This document shows, piece after piece, positions 1-5,870 of a DNA stretch of 5,870 nt (the first letter of the stretch is position 1; every line of letters starts with the position of its first letter). Under the pieces are notes generated by a model. That model was given only the letters and a program-made list of their open reading frames with translations. It was not told the DNA's origin and searched no databases. Source of the DNA: CAYYWV01 sp964531525 (lineage in GTDB: Bacteria; Pseudomonadota; Alphaproteobacteria; JAAXGF01); contig CAZHDF010000201.1 of assembly GCA_964531525.1 (NCBI GenBank), positions 1-5,870 on the forward strand, read 5' to 3'. The position numbers and the translations under genes were made by a program.

Positions 1-33
1 GCGGCGGGGCAGGGCGTCGGGGGCGAGCGTCAT
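1..33 (-). CDS. soxG: Sarcosine oxidase-type gamma subunit, N-terminal 11 codons only
   Basis: Only the first 11 codons (MTLAPDALPRR) lie in the window; the gene runs off the left edge. The call rests on position and start signal, not on protein similarity. It begins 1 nt after the alpha-subunit stop and is preceded by AGGAG with a 7-nt spacer. The gene that normally follows alpha in soxBDAG (or mgdABCD) operons is gamma. In this family gamma is a small GcvT-fold-like subunit of about 180-210 residues that packs against alpha and completes the heterotetramer. Eleven residues cannot confirm this, so the identity is inferred from operon order. Confidence 0.65.
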   Translation of the reverse strand, partial: MTLAPDALPRR

Positions 34-34
34 C

Positions 35-2944
35 TCACATCTCCTGGCGCTTGCCTTCGGGATCGTAGAAGGGCAGCGGCGCGACCTCGGCCTCGATCAT
101 GCGGCCCTCTTCGATCTTGATCTGGAAACGGCCGCCGATCTCGGCCTGGTCGGGGGCGACATAGGCGAGCCCGATCACTCGGTCGAGGGCCGGCGAGTAC
201 GCGGCCGAGGTCACCCGACCGGTGATCGCGCCGTCGCGGATCACGAGGTGGCATTCCTTGGGCACCGGCGCGCCCGCGCCGCCCGGGACGGTGAAGCCCA
301 CGAGCTTGCGCGTGAGCGGGCGGTCGCGCTGGATGGCGACCGAACGCATGCCGACGAAGTACGGTTTCTTGCGGGCGATCGCCCAGGCCATGTCGGCCTC
401 ATAGGGGTGGGTCAGGCCGTCGGTGTCCTGGCCGATGATGATGTGCCCCTTCTCGAGCCGAAGAAGGCGCTGGGCCTCGACGCCGAAGGGGCGGATGCCC
501 TCGGCCCGGCCGGCCTCCATCAGGGCGTCCCACAGGGCTTCGCCCATGCTCGCCGGCACGTGGATCTCGTAGCCGAGCTCGCCCACGAAGCCCACTCGCA
601 TCAGCCGCGCCGGAATGCCGGCGACCGCGCCCTCGCGCACGCCCATGTAGGGGAAGGCCTCGGCCGAGAGGTCGATGTCGGTGAGCCCGGCGAGCACGCT
701 GCGCGACTTCGGTCCGGCGATGTTGACCGCCGCGTAGGCCGCGGTCGCGTTGGTGATGTCGACGTCGAGCCGCCACTGGGCGTTGTAGAACAGCATGGTC
801 TGATAGACCGCCTGGGCGCCGCCGGTGGTCGCGGTGACGTAGAAGTGGCGCTCGCCGAGCCGGCAGGCGACGCCATCGTCGACGATCACGCCGCTCATGT
901 CGGTCATCAGCACGTAGCGCGACCGCCCGATGGGCTGCTTGAGGTAGGCGAAGGTGTACATGCGGTTGAGGAACTCGGCCGCATCGGGGCCGCGGATCTC
1001 GATCCCGCCCAGCGTCGAGACGTCGATCAGGCCGACGTTCTCGCGCACCGCCATCGCCTCGCCGCGGATCGCGTCCTCGCGGCGCGCGCCGGGGGCGTAA
1101 ACCGCCGGCCGCAGCCACAGCCCCGCGGGCATCATCTCGGCGCCGAGCGCGAGGTGGCGGTGATGCATGGCGGTGTGGCGCACGGGCTCGAAGCCGCGGC
1201 CTGCGAGGTGGCCGAAGGTCTCGGCCCAGAACGGCGGGCGCGAGGTGGTGGTGCCGATCTCATCGATCGGCTTGCCGAGGGTGCGGGCCATGATCCGCAC
1301 CGAAGGCAGCGACGAGTGCCGGCCCTGCGACGGCCCCATGCCGACGGTCGAGTAGCGCTTGAGCAGCTCGATATTGTCGAAGCCGTCGCGGATGCCGTTG
1401 ACGATGTCGGCGGTCTGGAGATCCTCGTCGAAGTCGACGAAGTCCTTGCCGTCCGGGTGGGGGAAGATCGGCCAGGGATGATTGGGCGACGGCCGGGAGG
1501 CGATCTTGGCGGTCGGCCGGCGTCCGGCGTCGAAGCCGGCGTCCTTCGCGGCCTCCCAGCCCGCGCGACGGCCGTCGGCGACCACCGAATCGAGGTCGTG
1601 AACGGCGTTCACCGAGCCCGCGGCGAACAGATGCGCGGGCAACTCGCCGATCACGAAGGCGGCCTGATCGTCGTCGTAGGTCATGCGCGCGCCCGCGTGA
1701 TAGAGCAGGTTGGCCGTCGGATGGTAGCCCGCCGCCATCACCACGAGGTCGCAGGCGAAGCGGTCGGCGACGTCGGCGAGCTTCCCTTCGCCCAGGATCC
1801 GGGCTATGCGCGCGCCCGCCACGCCCCGGTTGCCCGGCGCGGCGACCGCCTCGGCGACCGCGCTTCCGGCGATGACGGGCACGCCGCGCGCGACCACCGC
1901 GTCATGGCGCTCGCCGCTGGGCGCCTCGGCGCGCATGTCGGCGACGCAGGCGAGATCGACGCCCGCCTCCATGAGGTCGAGCGCCACGCCATAGCCGTCG
2001 CCGTTGGCAGTCGCGACCACGGCGCGTTCGCCCGGGCGCACGCCCCAAAGCCGGATCAGGCGCTGGCAGGCCGAGCCCAGGATCACGCCCGGGAGGTCGT
2101 TGTTGCGGAACACGATCGGCTGCTCGTAAGTCCCGGCGGCGATCACCACGGCGCGGGCGCGCAGCTTGTACATGCGGTTTCCGGAGATCACCGGCAGCCA
2201 GTTGTCGGCGAACCAGCCGTTGCAGACCGCGCCCGTGAGCACGCGGATATTCTCCGCTTTCTCGACCGCGCCCACCAGGCGGGCGCGGGCCTTCGCGGCG
2301 GCCTTCCCTTCGGCGTCGAAGCGGGCGTAGTTGAGCGCCCCGCCGAGGATCGGCATCTCTTCGATCAGGACCACCTCGGCCCCGGTCTTGGCGGCCTCGG
2401 CCGCGGCCGCGAGCCCGGCCGGGCCGCCGCCGATCACCGCCACGTCGGCGAACAGGTACTGCTTGTCGTAGTAGCCGTGGGGGGCCTTTAGGTCGACTTC
2501 GCCGAGCCCGGCCATGCGGCGGATGATCGGATCCCACAGCTTCCAGGCCCCTTTGGGGCGGTAGAACGCCCGGTAGTAGAAGCCGACCGGCATGAACTTG
2601 CCGAACTTGCCGAGCCAAGCGGCGCGGTCGCGCGCGAGCCCGCCCACGGTGTTGACCGCGCGCACCTCCATTCCGGGCGCGATCGGCTCGCGGTCGGCGG
2701 GAACGTTGGGACGGTGGCCGATCTGGACCAGGGTGTTGGCGTCCTGGCCGCAGGCGGTCAAGAGCCCGCGCGGGCGGTGGTACTTGAACGAGCGCCCGAT
2801 CACGGCGATCCCGTTGGCCGCGAGCGCGCTCGCGATGGTGTCGCCGGCGAATCCGGTGACGGAGCGTCCCTCGAAGGTGAAGGTAATCGGCCGGTCGCGG
2901 TCGATGAGAGTCCCGGCGGGCGCGGGCAGGCGCGCGGGCTTCAT
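35..2944 (-). CDS. soxA: Sarcosine oxidase-type alpha subunit (or N-methylglutamate dehydrogenase MgdC)
   Basis: A 969-residue protein, close to the usual length of about 965-1005. It is the large subunit, which binds FAD and NAD and passes the one-carbon product to tetrahydrofolate. Residues about 18-98 form a ferredoxin-like 2Fe-2S-fold domain without a cysteine cluster (only Cys65), as is normal for SoxA. Residues 167-196 are a dinucleotide-binding Rossmann unit (GGGPAG at 172-177, ending in Glu195-Glu196). Residues about 255-450 complete the pyridine-nucleotide-disulfide oxidoreductase module, with AAGSVNAVHDL near 441-451. Residues about 500-590 are the SoxA linker domain (LLKRYSTVGMGPSQGRHSS around 527-545). 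Residues about 607-880 are a GcvT aminomethyltransferase domain (NVGLIDVS at 636-643, EKGHIIIGQDTDG at 831-843), followed by a GcvT C-terminal barrel to about 960. The start at 2944 overlaps the delta stop as ATGA and has AGGGGAG 8 nt upstream. The frame stays open a further 104 codons upstream, but that part is antisense-like Arg-rich sequence in another frame over soxD. Linker and folate-domain motifs (GPSQGRHSS, THPYEADMAW) differ from the classical SoxA forms I remember, so substrate specificity is open. Confidence 0.95.
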   Translation of the reverse strand: MKPARLPAPAGTLIDRDRPITFTFEGRSVTGFAGDTIASALAANGIAVIGRSFKYHRPRGLLTACGQDANTLVQIGHRPNVPADREPIAPGMEVRAVNTVGGLARDRAAWLGKFGKFMPVGFYYRAFYRPKGAWKLWDPIIRRMAGLGEVDLKAPHGYYDKQYLFADVAVIGGGPAGLAAAAEAAKTGAEVVLIEEMPILGGALNYARFDAEGKAAAKARARLVGAVEKAENIRVLTGAVCNGWFADNWLPVISGNRMYKLRARAVVIAAGTYEQPIVFRNNDLPGVILGSACQRLIRLWGVRPGERAVVATANGDGYGVALDLMEAGVDLACVADMRAEAPSGERHDAVVARGVPVIAGSAVAEAVAAPGNRGVAGARIARILGEGKLADVADRFACDLVVMAAGYHPTANLLYHAGARMTYDDDQAAFVIGELPAHLFAAGSVNAVHDLDSVVADGRRAGWEAAKDAGFDAGRRPTAKIASRPSPNHPWPIFPHPDGKDFVDFDEDLQTADIVNGIRDGFDNIELLKRYSTVGMGPSQGRHSSLPSVRIMARTLGKPIDEIGTTTSRPPFWAETFGHLAGRGFEPVRHTAMHHRHLALGAEMMPAGLWLRPAVYAPGARREDAIRGEAMAVRENVGLIDVSTLGGIEIRGPDAAEFLNRMYTFAYLKQPIGRSRYVLMTDMSGVIVDDGVACRLGERHFYVTATTGGAQAVYQTMLFYNAQWRLDVDITNATAAYAAVNIAGPKSRSVLAGLTDIDLSAEAFPYMGVREGAVAGIPARLMRVGFVGELGYEIHVPASMGEALWDALMEAGRAEGIRPFGVEAQRLLRLEKGHIIIGQDTDGLTHPYEADMAWAIARKKPYFVGMRSVAIQRDRPLTRKLVGFTVPGGAGAPVPKECHLVIRDGAITGRVTSAAYSPALDRVIGLAYVAPDQAEIGGRFQIKIEEGRMIEAEVAPLPFYDPEGKRQEM
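41..45 (-). promoter_or_regulatory. Ribosome binding site for the gamma gene
   Basis: AGGAG on the minus strand, 7 nt before the ATG at 33 and inside the last codons of soxA. The alpha stop TGA (37-35) and the gamma ATG (33-31) are one base apart, so ribosomes finishing alpha can restart directly on gamma. This site is the main support for the partial gamma gene. Confidence 0.75.
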
Positions 2945-3270
2945 CGGCCGGGCTCCCCTTTGCCGCCGTCGCCGCCCTTCGCCGGCGGCGGGGCGGGGAA
3001 GTCCATGCGCTCTTTGAAGACCTCCTCCGCCGGGTAGGTGCGGATGATTTCGTCGGTCACGGTGTCGCGTTCGGCGATGAACCAGTAAGCGGTCGCGATA
3101 TGGCACCACCACTCGCGGACCACGCCCGCGGCGTTGTCTTCGAGGAACACGAAGTCCGCCCATTCCTCGTCGCTGCAGCGGTGCGGGTCGGGGTGCTCGA
3201 CCACCTCGCCGCCGTAGGCGAACTCCGCAATGTTGCGCGGCCCGTTGAGTGGACAAGGCATGATCTTCAT
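2941..3270 (-). CDS. soxD: Sarcosine oxidase-type delta subunit, variant zinc-ligand set
   Basis: A 109-residue protein with the SoxD fold signature: CPLNGPRN at 6-13, YGGEV at 19-23, WADFVF at 37-42, REWWCH at 52-57 and WFIAERDT at 63-70, followed by TDEIIRTYP. In characterised heterotetrameric sarcosine oxidases delta is a small structural subunit that binds one zinc through CxxC near the N terminus and HxxxC around residues 59-63. Here Cys6 is kept, but the second Cys of CxxC is Asn9 and the Cys of HxxxC is Ala61; His57 remains. Two other cysteines, Cys32 and Cys56, are not at the classical positions. The tail (91-109) is rich in Pro, Gly and Lys and probably disordered. The start is 12 nt after the beta stop, with AGGAG 9 nt upstream. 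The stop overlaps the alpha ATG by 4 nt. Family assignment is firm; zinc binding is doubtful. By my recollection this looks like a distinct alphaproteobacterial branch, possibly MgdB-like. Confidence 0.93.
   Translation of the reverse strand: MKIMPCPLNGPRNIAEFAYGGEVVEHPDPHRCSDEEWADFVFLEDNAAGVVREWWCHIATAYWFIAERDTVTDEIIRTYPAEEVFKERMDFPAPPPAKGGDGGKGEPGR
2953..2959 (-). promoter_or_regulatory. Ribosome binding site for the alpha gene
   Basis: AGGGGAG on the minus strand within the 3' end of soxD, 8 nt before the ATG at 2944. It decides the alpha start: the frame is open for 104 further codons upstream, but that stretch overlaps soxD in another frame. The ATGA overlap with the delta stop points to coupled translation. 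Confidence 0.75.
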
Positions 3271-3279
3271 GGCGGCCTT

Positions 3280-3284
3280 CTCCT
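3280..3284 (-). promoter_or_regulatory. Ribosome binding site for the delta gene, overlapping the beta stop
   Basis: AGGAG on the minus strand, 9 nt before the ATG at 3270. Its first two bases are the last two of the soxB stop codon TAG (3285-3283), so termination of beta and initiation of delta occupy the same site. Confidence 0.7.
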
Positions 3285-4524
3285 AGTGCCCGACCGAAGC
3301 GGCGCCCTTTTCGCCCACCAGGGCGAACTCGGAGAACCGCGACAGCCGGAACGGCGCGATCAGATCGGGAACCTCGCCGGTCGCGATCAGCTCGGCCATG
3401 CGCTTGCCGACCACCGGCGTCGCCTTGAACCCCCAGGTTCCCCAGCCGGCGTCGATGTAGTAGTTCTCAAGCGGGGTCACGCCCATGACGGGGCTGAAGT
3501 CGGGGGTCATATCGGTCATGCCGGCCCACTGGCGCATGAGCCGAACCTCGGCGAGGAACGGGAACAGCTCGAGCATGTGGGCGAGCAGGCCTTCCTTGAA
3601 CTCGAGGGTCGAGCGCGTGGAGTAGACCGGGTAGGGGTCGGTCGCGCCGCCCATGACGAGCTCGCCCCGGCTCGACTGCGAGATGTAGGTGTGCAGACTG
3701 CCCGAGACGACAATGGCGTTAAGGAACGGCTTGAGCGGCTGGGAGACGCAGGCCTGAAGCGGGATCGTGCGGATCGGCAGCTTGATCCCCGCCATCCGCG
3801 CCACAACCGACGACATCCCGGCCACCGCCTGCACCGCTTTGCCGCAGTGGATGACGCCTTGGTTGGTCTTCACGCCGACGAGGCGGCCGCCCTTTTGCTC
3901 GATCCCGATCACCTCGGTGCGCTGATGGATGTCGACGCCCATCCGACTTGCGATTCCGCCATAGCCCCAGGCCACCGCGTCGTGGCGGGCGATCGCGCCC
4001 GGCGCGTGGTAGAGCGCGCCCAAGACCGGATAACGCGCGTCGCGCGAGAGGTTGAGCTGAGGCACCATGCGGGCGAGCTCGTCGCGCAGCACGAGCTCGG
4101 AGTCGACGCCGAGGTGCTTGTTGACCTCGGCCCGCCAGCGCATGGTCCGCAGCGCCGCGTCCGTATGCGCGAGGGTGAAGTGCCCGCGCTCGGAGTACAT
4201 GATGTTGAATCCGAACTCCTGGCTCAGCGACTGATAGAGCCGGACCGATTCGTCGTAGAAGCGCACGCCTTCGGGCGTGAGGTAGTTCGAGCGGATGATC
4301 GCTGTGTTGCGGCCCGTATTCCCCCCTCCGATATAGCCCTTTTCCAGAACCGCAACATTGGTGATGCCGTGGCGCGTGGCGAGGTAGTAGGCGATCGCAA
4401 GCCCATGCCCGCCGCCGCCGATGATCACCACGTCATAGGTTGATTTGAGCTCGCCCGGCGCCCGGAAATGCCGGCGCGCCGGATAGTTGCGCGAAAGGCC
4501 GTATTTGAGCAGCGCGAAAGGCAT
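3283..4524 (-). CDS. soxB: Sarcosine oxidase-type beta subunit (or N-methylglutamate dehydrogenase MgdA)
   Basis: A 413-residue FAD-dependent amine oxidoreductase of the DAO/MSOX fold, near the usual length for the family. It is the catalytic subunit that oxidises the N-methyl amino acid. The Rossmann motif is YDVVIIGGGGHGLAIAYYLA at 30-49, with the acidic strand end at Glu61 (VAVLEKG). RHDAVAW at 180-186 carries His181, which aligns with the histidine that covalently holds FMN in characterised beta subunits (near 172-175 there). The C-terminal flavin motif GWGTWGFKATP at 360-370 includes Lys367, matching the conserved active-site lysine of the family. MTPDFSPVMG at 339-348 is also typical. 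The start at 4524 (MPFALLKYGLSRNYP) has AGGGA 9 nt upstream and an N terminus like other beta subunits. An in-frame ATG at 4584 would add 20 Pro/Gly/Ala-rich residues and lacks a good ribosome site. This is the first gene of the operon; delta follows after 12 nt. Sarcosine versus N-methylglutamate as substrate cannot be read from the sequence. Confidence 0.95.
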   Translation of the reverse strand: MPFALLKYGLSRNYPARRHFRAPGELKSTYDVVIIGGGGHGLAIAYYLATRHGITNVAVLEKGYIGGGNTGRNTAIIRSNYLTPEGVRFYDESVRLYQSLSQEFGFNIMYSERGHFTLAHTDAALRTMRWRAEVNKHLGVDSELVLRDELARMVPQLNLSRDARYPVLGALYHAPGAIARHDAVAWGYGGIASRMGVDIHQRTEVIGIEQKGGRLVGVKTNQGVIHCGKAVQAVAGMSSVVARMAGIKLPIRTIPLQACVSQPLKPFLNAIVVSGSLHTYISQSSRGELVMGGATDPYPVYSTRSTLEFKEGLLAHMLELFPFLAEVRLMRQWAGMTDMTPDFSPVMGVTPLENYYIDAGWGTWGFKATPVVGKRMAELIATGEVPDLIAPFRLSRFSEFALVGEKGAASVGH

Positions 4525-4533
4525 CGCGTCCCA

Positions 4534-4538
4534 TCCCT
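4534..4538 (-). promoter_or_regulatory. Ribosome binding site for the beta gene
   Basis: AGGGA on the minus strand, 9 nt before the ATG at 4524. It favours this start over the in-frame ATG at 4584, where the bases just upstream hold no purine-rich site at the right distance. Confidence 0.55.
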
Positions 4539-4656
4539 GACTTTCCGACGCCCGCCCGCCTCCCGCTGGCGGAGCGGCCGGCATCGGCGAAAGCTATCCC
4601 AACGTTTACTGATAGGCAACAAAATTGCATCACCTTTCCAGTTGTCCGAACGGGAC

Positions 4657-4674
4657 GCGCCGGCGATCCGGCGC
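4657..4674. repeat. Perfect inverted repeat, 7-bp arms with a 4-base centre
   Basis: Arms GCGCCGG and CCGGCGC flank the centre CGAT, so all 18 bases are palindromic outside the centre. It sits near the middle of the divergent region, 98 bp before the dehydrogenase ATG and 133 bp before the soxB ATG. It could be an operator for a dimeric regulator or an RNA hairpin in a leader. No U-tract follows on either strand, so it is not a standard terminator. GC-rich DNA gives such repeats by chance fairly often. Confidence 0.45.
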
Positions 4675-4698
4675 AGACTCTTGCCGGTGGGGATGCTG

Positions 4699-4726
4699 TG
4701 TACATTTCCTTTGTTTGTCCTAGTAT
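4699..4726 (+). promoter_or_regulatory. Weak sigma-70-like promoter candidate for the dehydrogenase gene
   Basis: TGTACA (4699-4704) and TAGTAT (4721-4726) are separated by 16 bases; each matches its consensus hexamer at four of six positions. The site lies in one of the AT-rich patches and would give a short leader of roughly 40 bases before the ATG at 4772. This is a by-eye match only, and alphaproteobacterial promoters often diverge from consensus. Confidence 0.25.
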
Positions 4727-4728
4727 CT

Positions 4729-4740
4729 GCCCCCGGGGGC
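4729..4740. repeat. 12-bp perfect GC palindrome
   Basis: GCCCCCGGGGGC, fully self-complementary, lies directly downstream of the candidate -10 at 4721-4726 and 32 bp before the dehydrogenase ATG. In that place it would overlap a transcription start and could act as an operator or early-transcript hairpin. Chance is a real alternative given the base composition. Confidence 0.35.
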
Positions 4741-4771
4741 ATGGCATCCAGGGGATATACGGGGGCCGACG

Positions 4772-5870
4772 ATGACGACGCGGGCGAAGGACCACAAGGT
4801 CGAGCTTGTCGAGGAGGTCGTCAGGCAGATCGAACAGAAGCTGCCGCCCAAGACCGCCGGTCCGCTCACCCGGTTCGTGCGCCAGTACCTCGACGGCGTC
4901 GCGCCCGAGGATCTCCTTGACGTCACCGCCGACAACCTGTTCGGCGAGGTGGTCTCAGCCTGGCGGTTCGCCAACAAGCGGGCGCCCAAGCAAGCCAAGA
5001 TCCGGGTCTTCAACCCGCGCTATGAGACCGACGGTTGGCAATCGACCCACACGGTGGTCGAGATCGTCAACGACGACATGCCGTTTCTCGTCGATTCGGT
5101 CGCCGCCAACCTGAACCAGCACAACCTCACGGTCCATCTTTTGATCCACCCGATCCTGAAAATCCGACGCGATCGGGCGGGCAAGATCATCGACGTGCTC
5201 GACGAAGACGCGCGCGCTTCTGACGCCGCCACCGAATCGGTCCTCCACGTCGAGGTCACCCAGCAGTCTCAGGAAGCCGAGCTCGAAGAGCTCCGCGCGA
5301 GCCTCGCCCGGGTGCTCGACGATGTGCGCTCGGCGGTCGACGATTGGCAGCCCATGCTGGCGCGGATCGACGCCATCATCGCCGACCTGGACGCCAACCC
5401 GCCGCCTTTGCCCGAGGACGAGATCGCGGAGGGCCGCGCGTTCCTGCGCTGGCTGCGCGACGACCACTTCACCTTCCTCGGTTATCGCGAGTACCGGCTT
5501 GAGCGCAAAGGCCGCAAGCACTACCTGCGCCTCGACCCCGACACCGGGCTCGGCGTCTTGCGCCGCGTGCTGCCCGAATCGATGAAGCGCTCGAACACGC
5601 CGCTGACGCCCGAGGCGGTCGGCTTCGCCAAGCGCAAACAGCTCCTCATCATCACCAAGGCGAACACGCGCTCGACCGTCCATCGCCCGGTTTACATGGA
5701 CTATATCGGGGTGCGCCGGTTCGGCCCCGACGGCGAGGTGATTGGCGAAGCGCGGTTCCTCGGGCTTCTCACGTCGGCCGCCTACAATCGCGATCTCAGC
5801 GAGATCCCGCTCCTTCGCCACCGGGTGGCCAAGGTGCTGGAGCGCTCGCACTTCCCGCCCAACAGCCACA
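4772..5870 (+). CDS. gdhB: NAD-specific glutamate dehydrogenase, large class, N-terminal 366 codons
   Basis: The frame is open from ATG 4772 to the right edge (366 full codons plus one base). The full protein of this class is about 1500-1650 residues, so roughly the first quarter is present. It catalyses NAD-dependent oxidative deamination of glutamate to 2-oxoglutarate and ammonia, in the cytoplasm, usually for amino-acid catabolism. What is seen is the N-terminal regulatory (ACT-like) region, not the catalytic domain. Family hallmarks are NDDMPFLVDSV at 100-110, FLRWLRDDHFTFLGYREY at 224-241, RSTVHRPVYMDYIGV at 300-314 and FLGLLTSAAYNR at 329-340, followed by EIPLLRHRVAKVL at 344-356. The start MTTRAKDHK is chosen because it is the first ATG in frame near a purine run (GGGGG at 4761-4765) and gives a normal-length leader into the conserved region. 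An ATG at 4741 is in another frame. The gene is called gdhB in Pseudomonas and gdhZ in Caulobacter. It is divergent from the sox-type operon and may share regulation with it. Confidence 0.95.
   Translation, partial: MTTRAKDHKVELVEEVVRQIEQKLPPKTAGPLTRFVRQYLDGVAPEDLLDVTADNLFGEVVSAWRFANKRAPKQAKIRVFNPRYETDGWQSTHTVVEIVNDDMPFLVDSVAANLNQHNLTVHLLIHPILKIRRDRAGKIIDVLDEDARASDAATESVLHVEVTQQSQEAELEELRASLARVLDDVRSAVDDWQPMLARIDAIIADLDANPPPLPEDEIAEGRAFLRWLRDDHFTFLGYREYRLERKGRKHYLRLDPDTGLGVLRRVLPESMKRSNTPLTPEAVGFAKRKQLLIITKANTRSTVHRPVYMDYIGVRRFGPDGEVIGEARFLGLLTSAAYNRDLSEIPLLRHRVAKVLERSHFPPNSH

Larger units (their letters stand above)
4525..4771. promoter_or_regulatory. Divergent intergenic control region between soxB and NAD-glutamate dehydrogenase
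   Basis: This 247-bp region separates the starts of two divergent transcription units and must hold the promoters for both unless the minus-strand one lies elsewhere. About 4597-4650 and 4698-4727 are clearly richer in A and T than the flanking genes. I see no convincing small gene or RNA gene in it. The soxB-proximal part (4525-4584) is coding-compatible, as an alternative N-terminal extension of beta. Two perfect short palindromes are listed separately. No riboswitch fold was recognised by eye. Confidence 0.7.

Noticed and set aside
248..2491. A 747-codon plus-strand open frame fully antisense to soxA
   Set aside because: Its product is rich in His, Ala, Gly, Arg, Asp and Val with no recognisable domain, as expected when a GC-rich gene with strong third-position bias is read backwards. 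SoxA on the minus strand explains the region fully.
2962..2989. GC-rich potential hairpin just upstream of the soxA ribosome site (GCCGCC with GGCGGC)
   Set aside because: It lies in the low-complexity Pro/Gly/Lys tail of soxD, where GCC/GGC runs produce such pairings by chance. Nothing else suggests a regulatory hairpin.
2945..3256. 104-codon upstream extension of the soxA frame, giving a 1073-residue protein
   Set aside because: The extension overlaps soxD in another frame, is Arg-rich without family similarity, and the ATG at 2944 has a good ribosome site, an ATGA overlap and a SoxA-like N terminus.
3100..4443. A 447-codon plus-strand open frame antisense to soxB and soxD
   Set aside because: Same compositional signature as other antisense frames, spans two well-supported genes and has no family motif. 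It is a shadow of the real genes.
4622..4643. Sigma-54-like element on the minus strand (GG and GC in CTGGAAAGGTGATGCAA)
   Set aside because: GG and GC are separated by 9 bases rather than the required 10, and the rest of the -24/-12 consensus is poor.
4468..4920. A 150-codon plus-strand open frame crossing from soxB through the intergenic region into the dehydrogenase gene
   Set aside because: It overlaps two real genes in wrong frames, has low-complexity Arg/Ala content and shows no family match.
4955..5869. A 304-codon minus-strand open frame opposite the glutamate dehydrogenase gene
   Set aside because: The plus-strand frame carries clear glutamate dehydrogenase motifs, while the minus-strand product has no recognisable motif and looks like reversed coding sequence.

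Overview
The window looks like chromosomal DNA of a GC-rich alphaproteobacterium. GC is high throughout by eye (not counted), codons strongly prefer G or C in third position, and both gene sets are typical of that group: a heterotetrameric sarcosine-oxidase-type operon and the large (about 180 kDa class) NAD-dependent glutamate dehydrogenase. I see no mobile element, CRISPR array, tRNA or rRNA.

Layout. Positions 1-4524 hold a tightly packed minus-strand operon, transcribed right to left: soxB (beta, 4524-3283), soxD (delta, 3270-2941), soxA (alpha, 2944-35) and the first 11 codons of soxG (gamma, 33-1, cut by the window edge). The junctions are a 12-nt gap, a 4-nt ATGA overlap and a 1-nt gap, each with a Shine-Dalgarno-like sequence, so translation is probably coupled. 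Positions 4525-4771 are a 247-bp divergent intergenic region that contains the most AT-rich patch of the window and two short perfect palindromes. From 4772 to the right edge runs, on the plus strand, the N-terminal 366 codons of the NAD-glutamate dehydrogenase.

How the genes fit together. The four-subunit enzyme oxidises an N-methyl amino acid. Electrons go through a covalent FMN and a noncovalent FAD in the alpha/beta pair, and the released one-carbon unit is passed to tetrahydrofolate on the GcvT-like half of alpha. The same architecture serves sarcosine oxidase (SoxBDAG) and N-methylglutamate dehydrogenase (MgdABCD), and the sequence alone does not decide between them. Two details make the second reading worth testing. 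The delta subunit lacks two of the four zinc ligands of classical SoxD, and the divergent neighbour consumes glutamate, the product of N-methylglutamate dehydrogenase. No gmaS, mgsABC, glyA or purU lies within the window to settle it.

Nothing here is clearly a new system. The points of interest are the variant delta subunit, the substrate question, and the shared control region between the operon and glutamate dehydrogenase.
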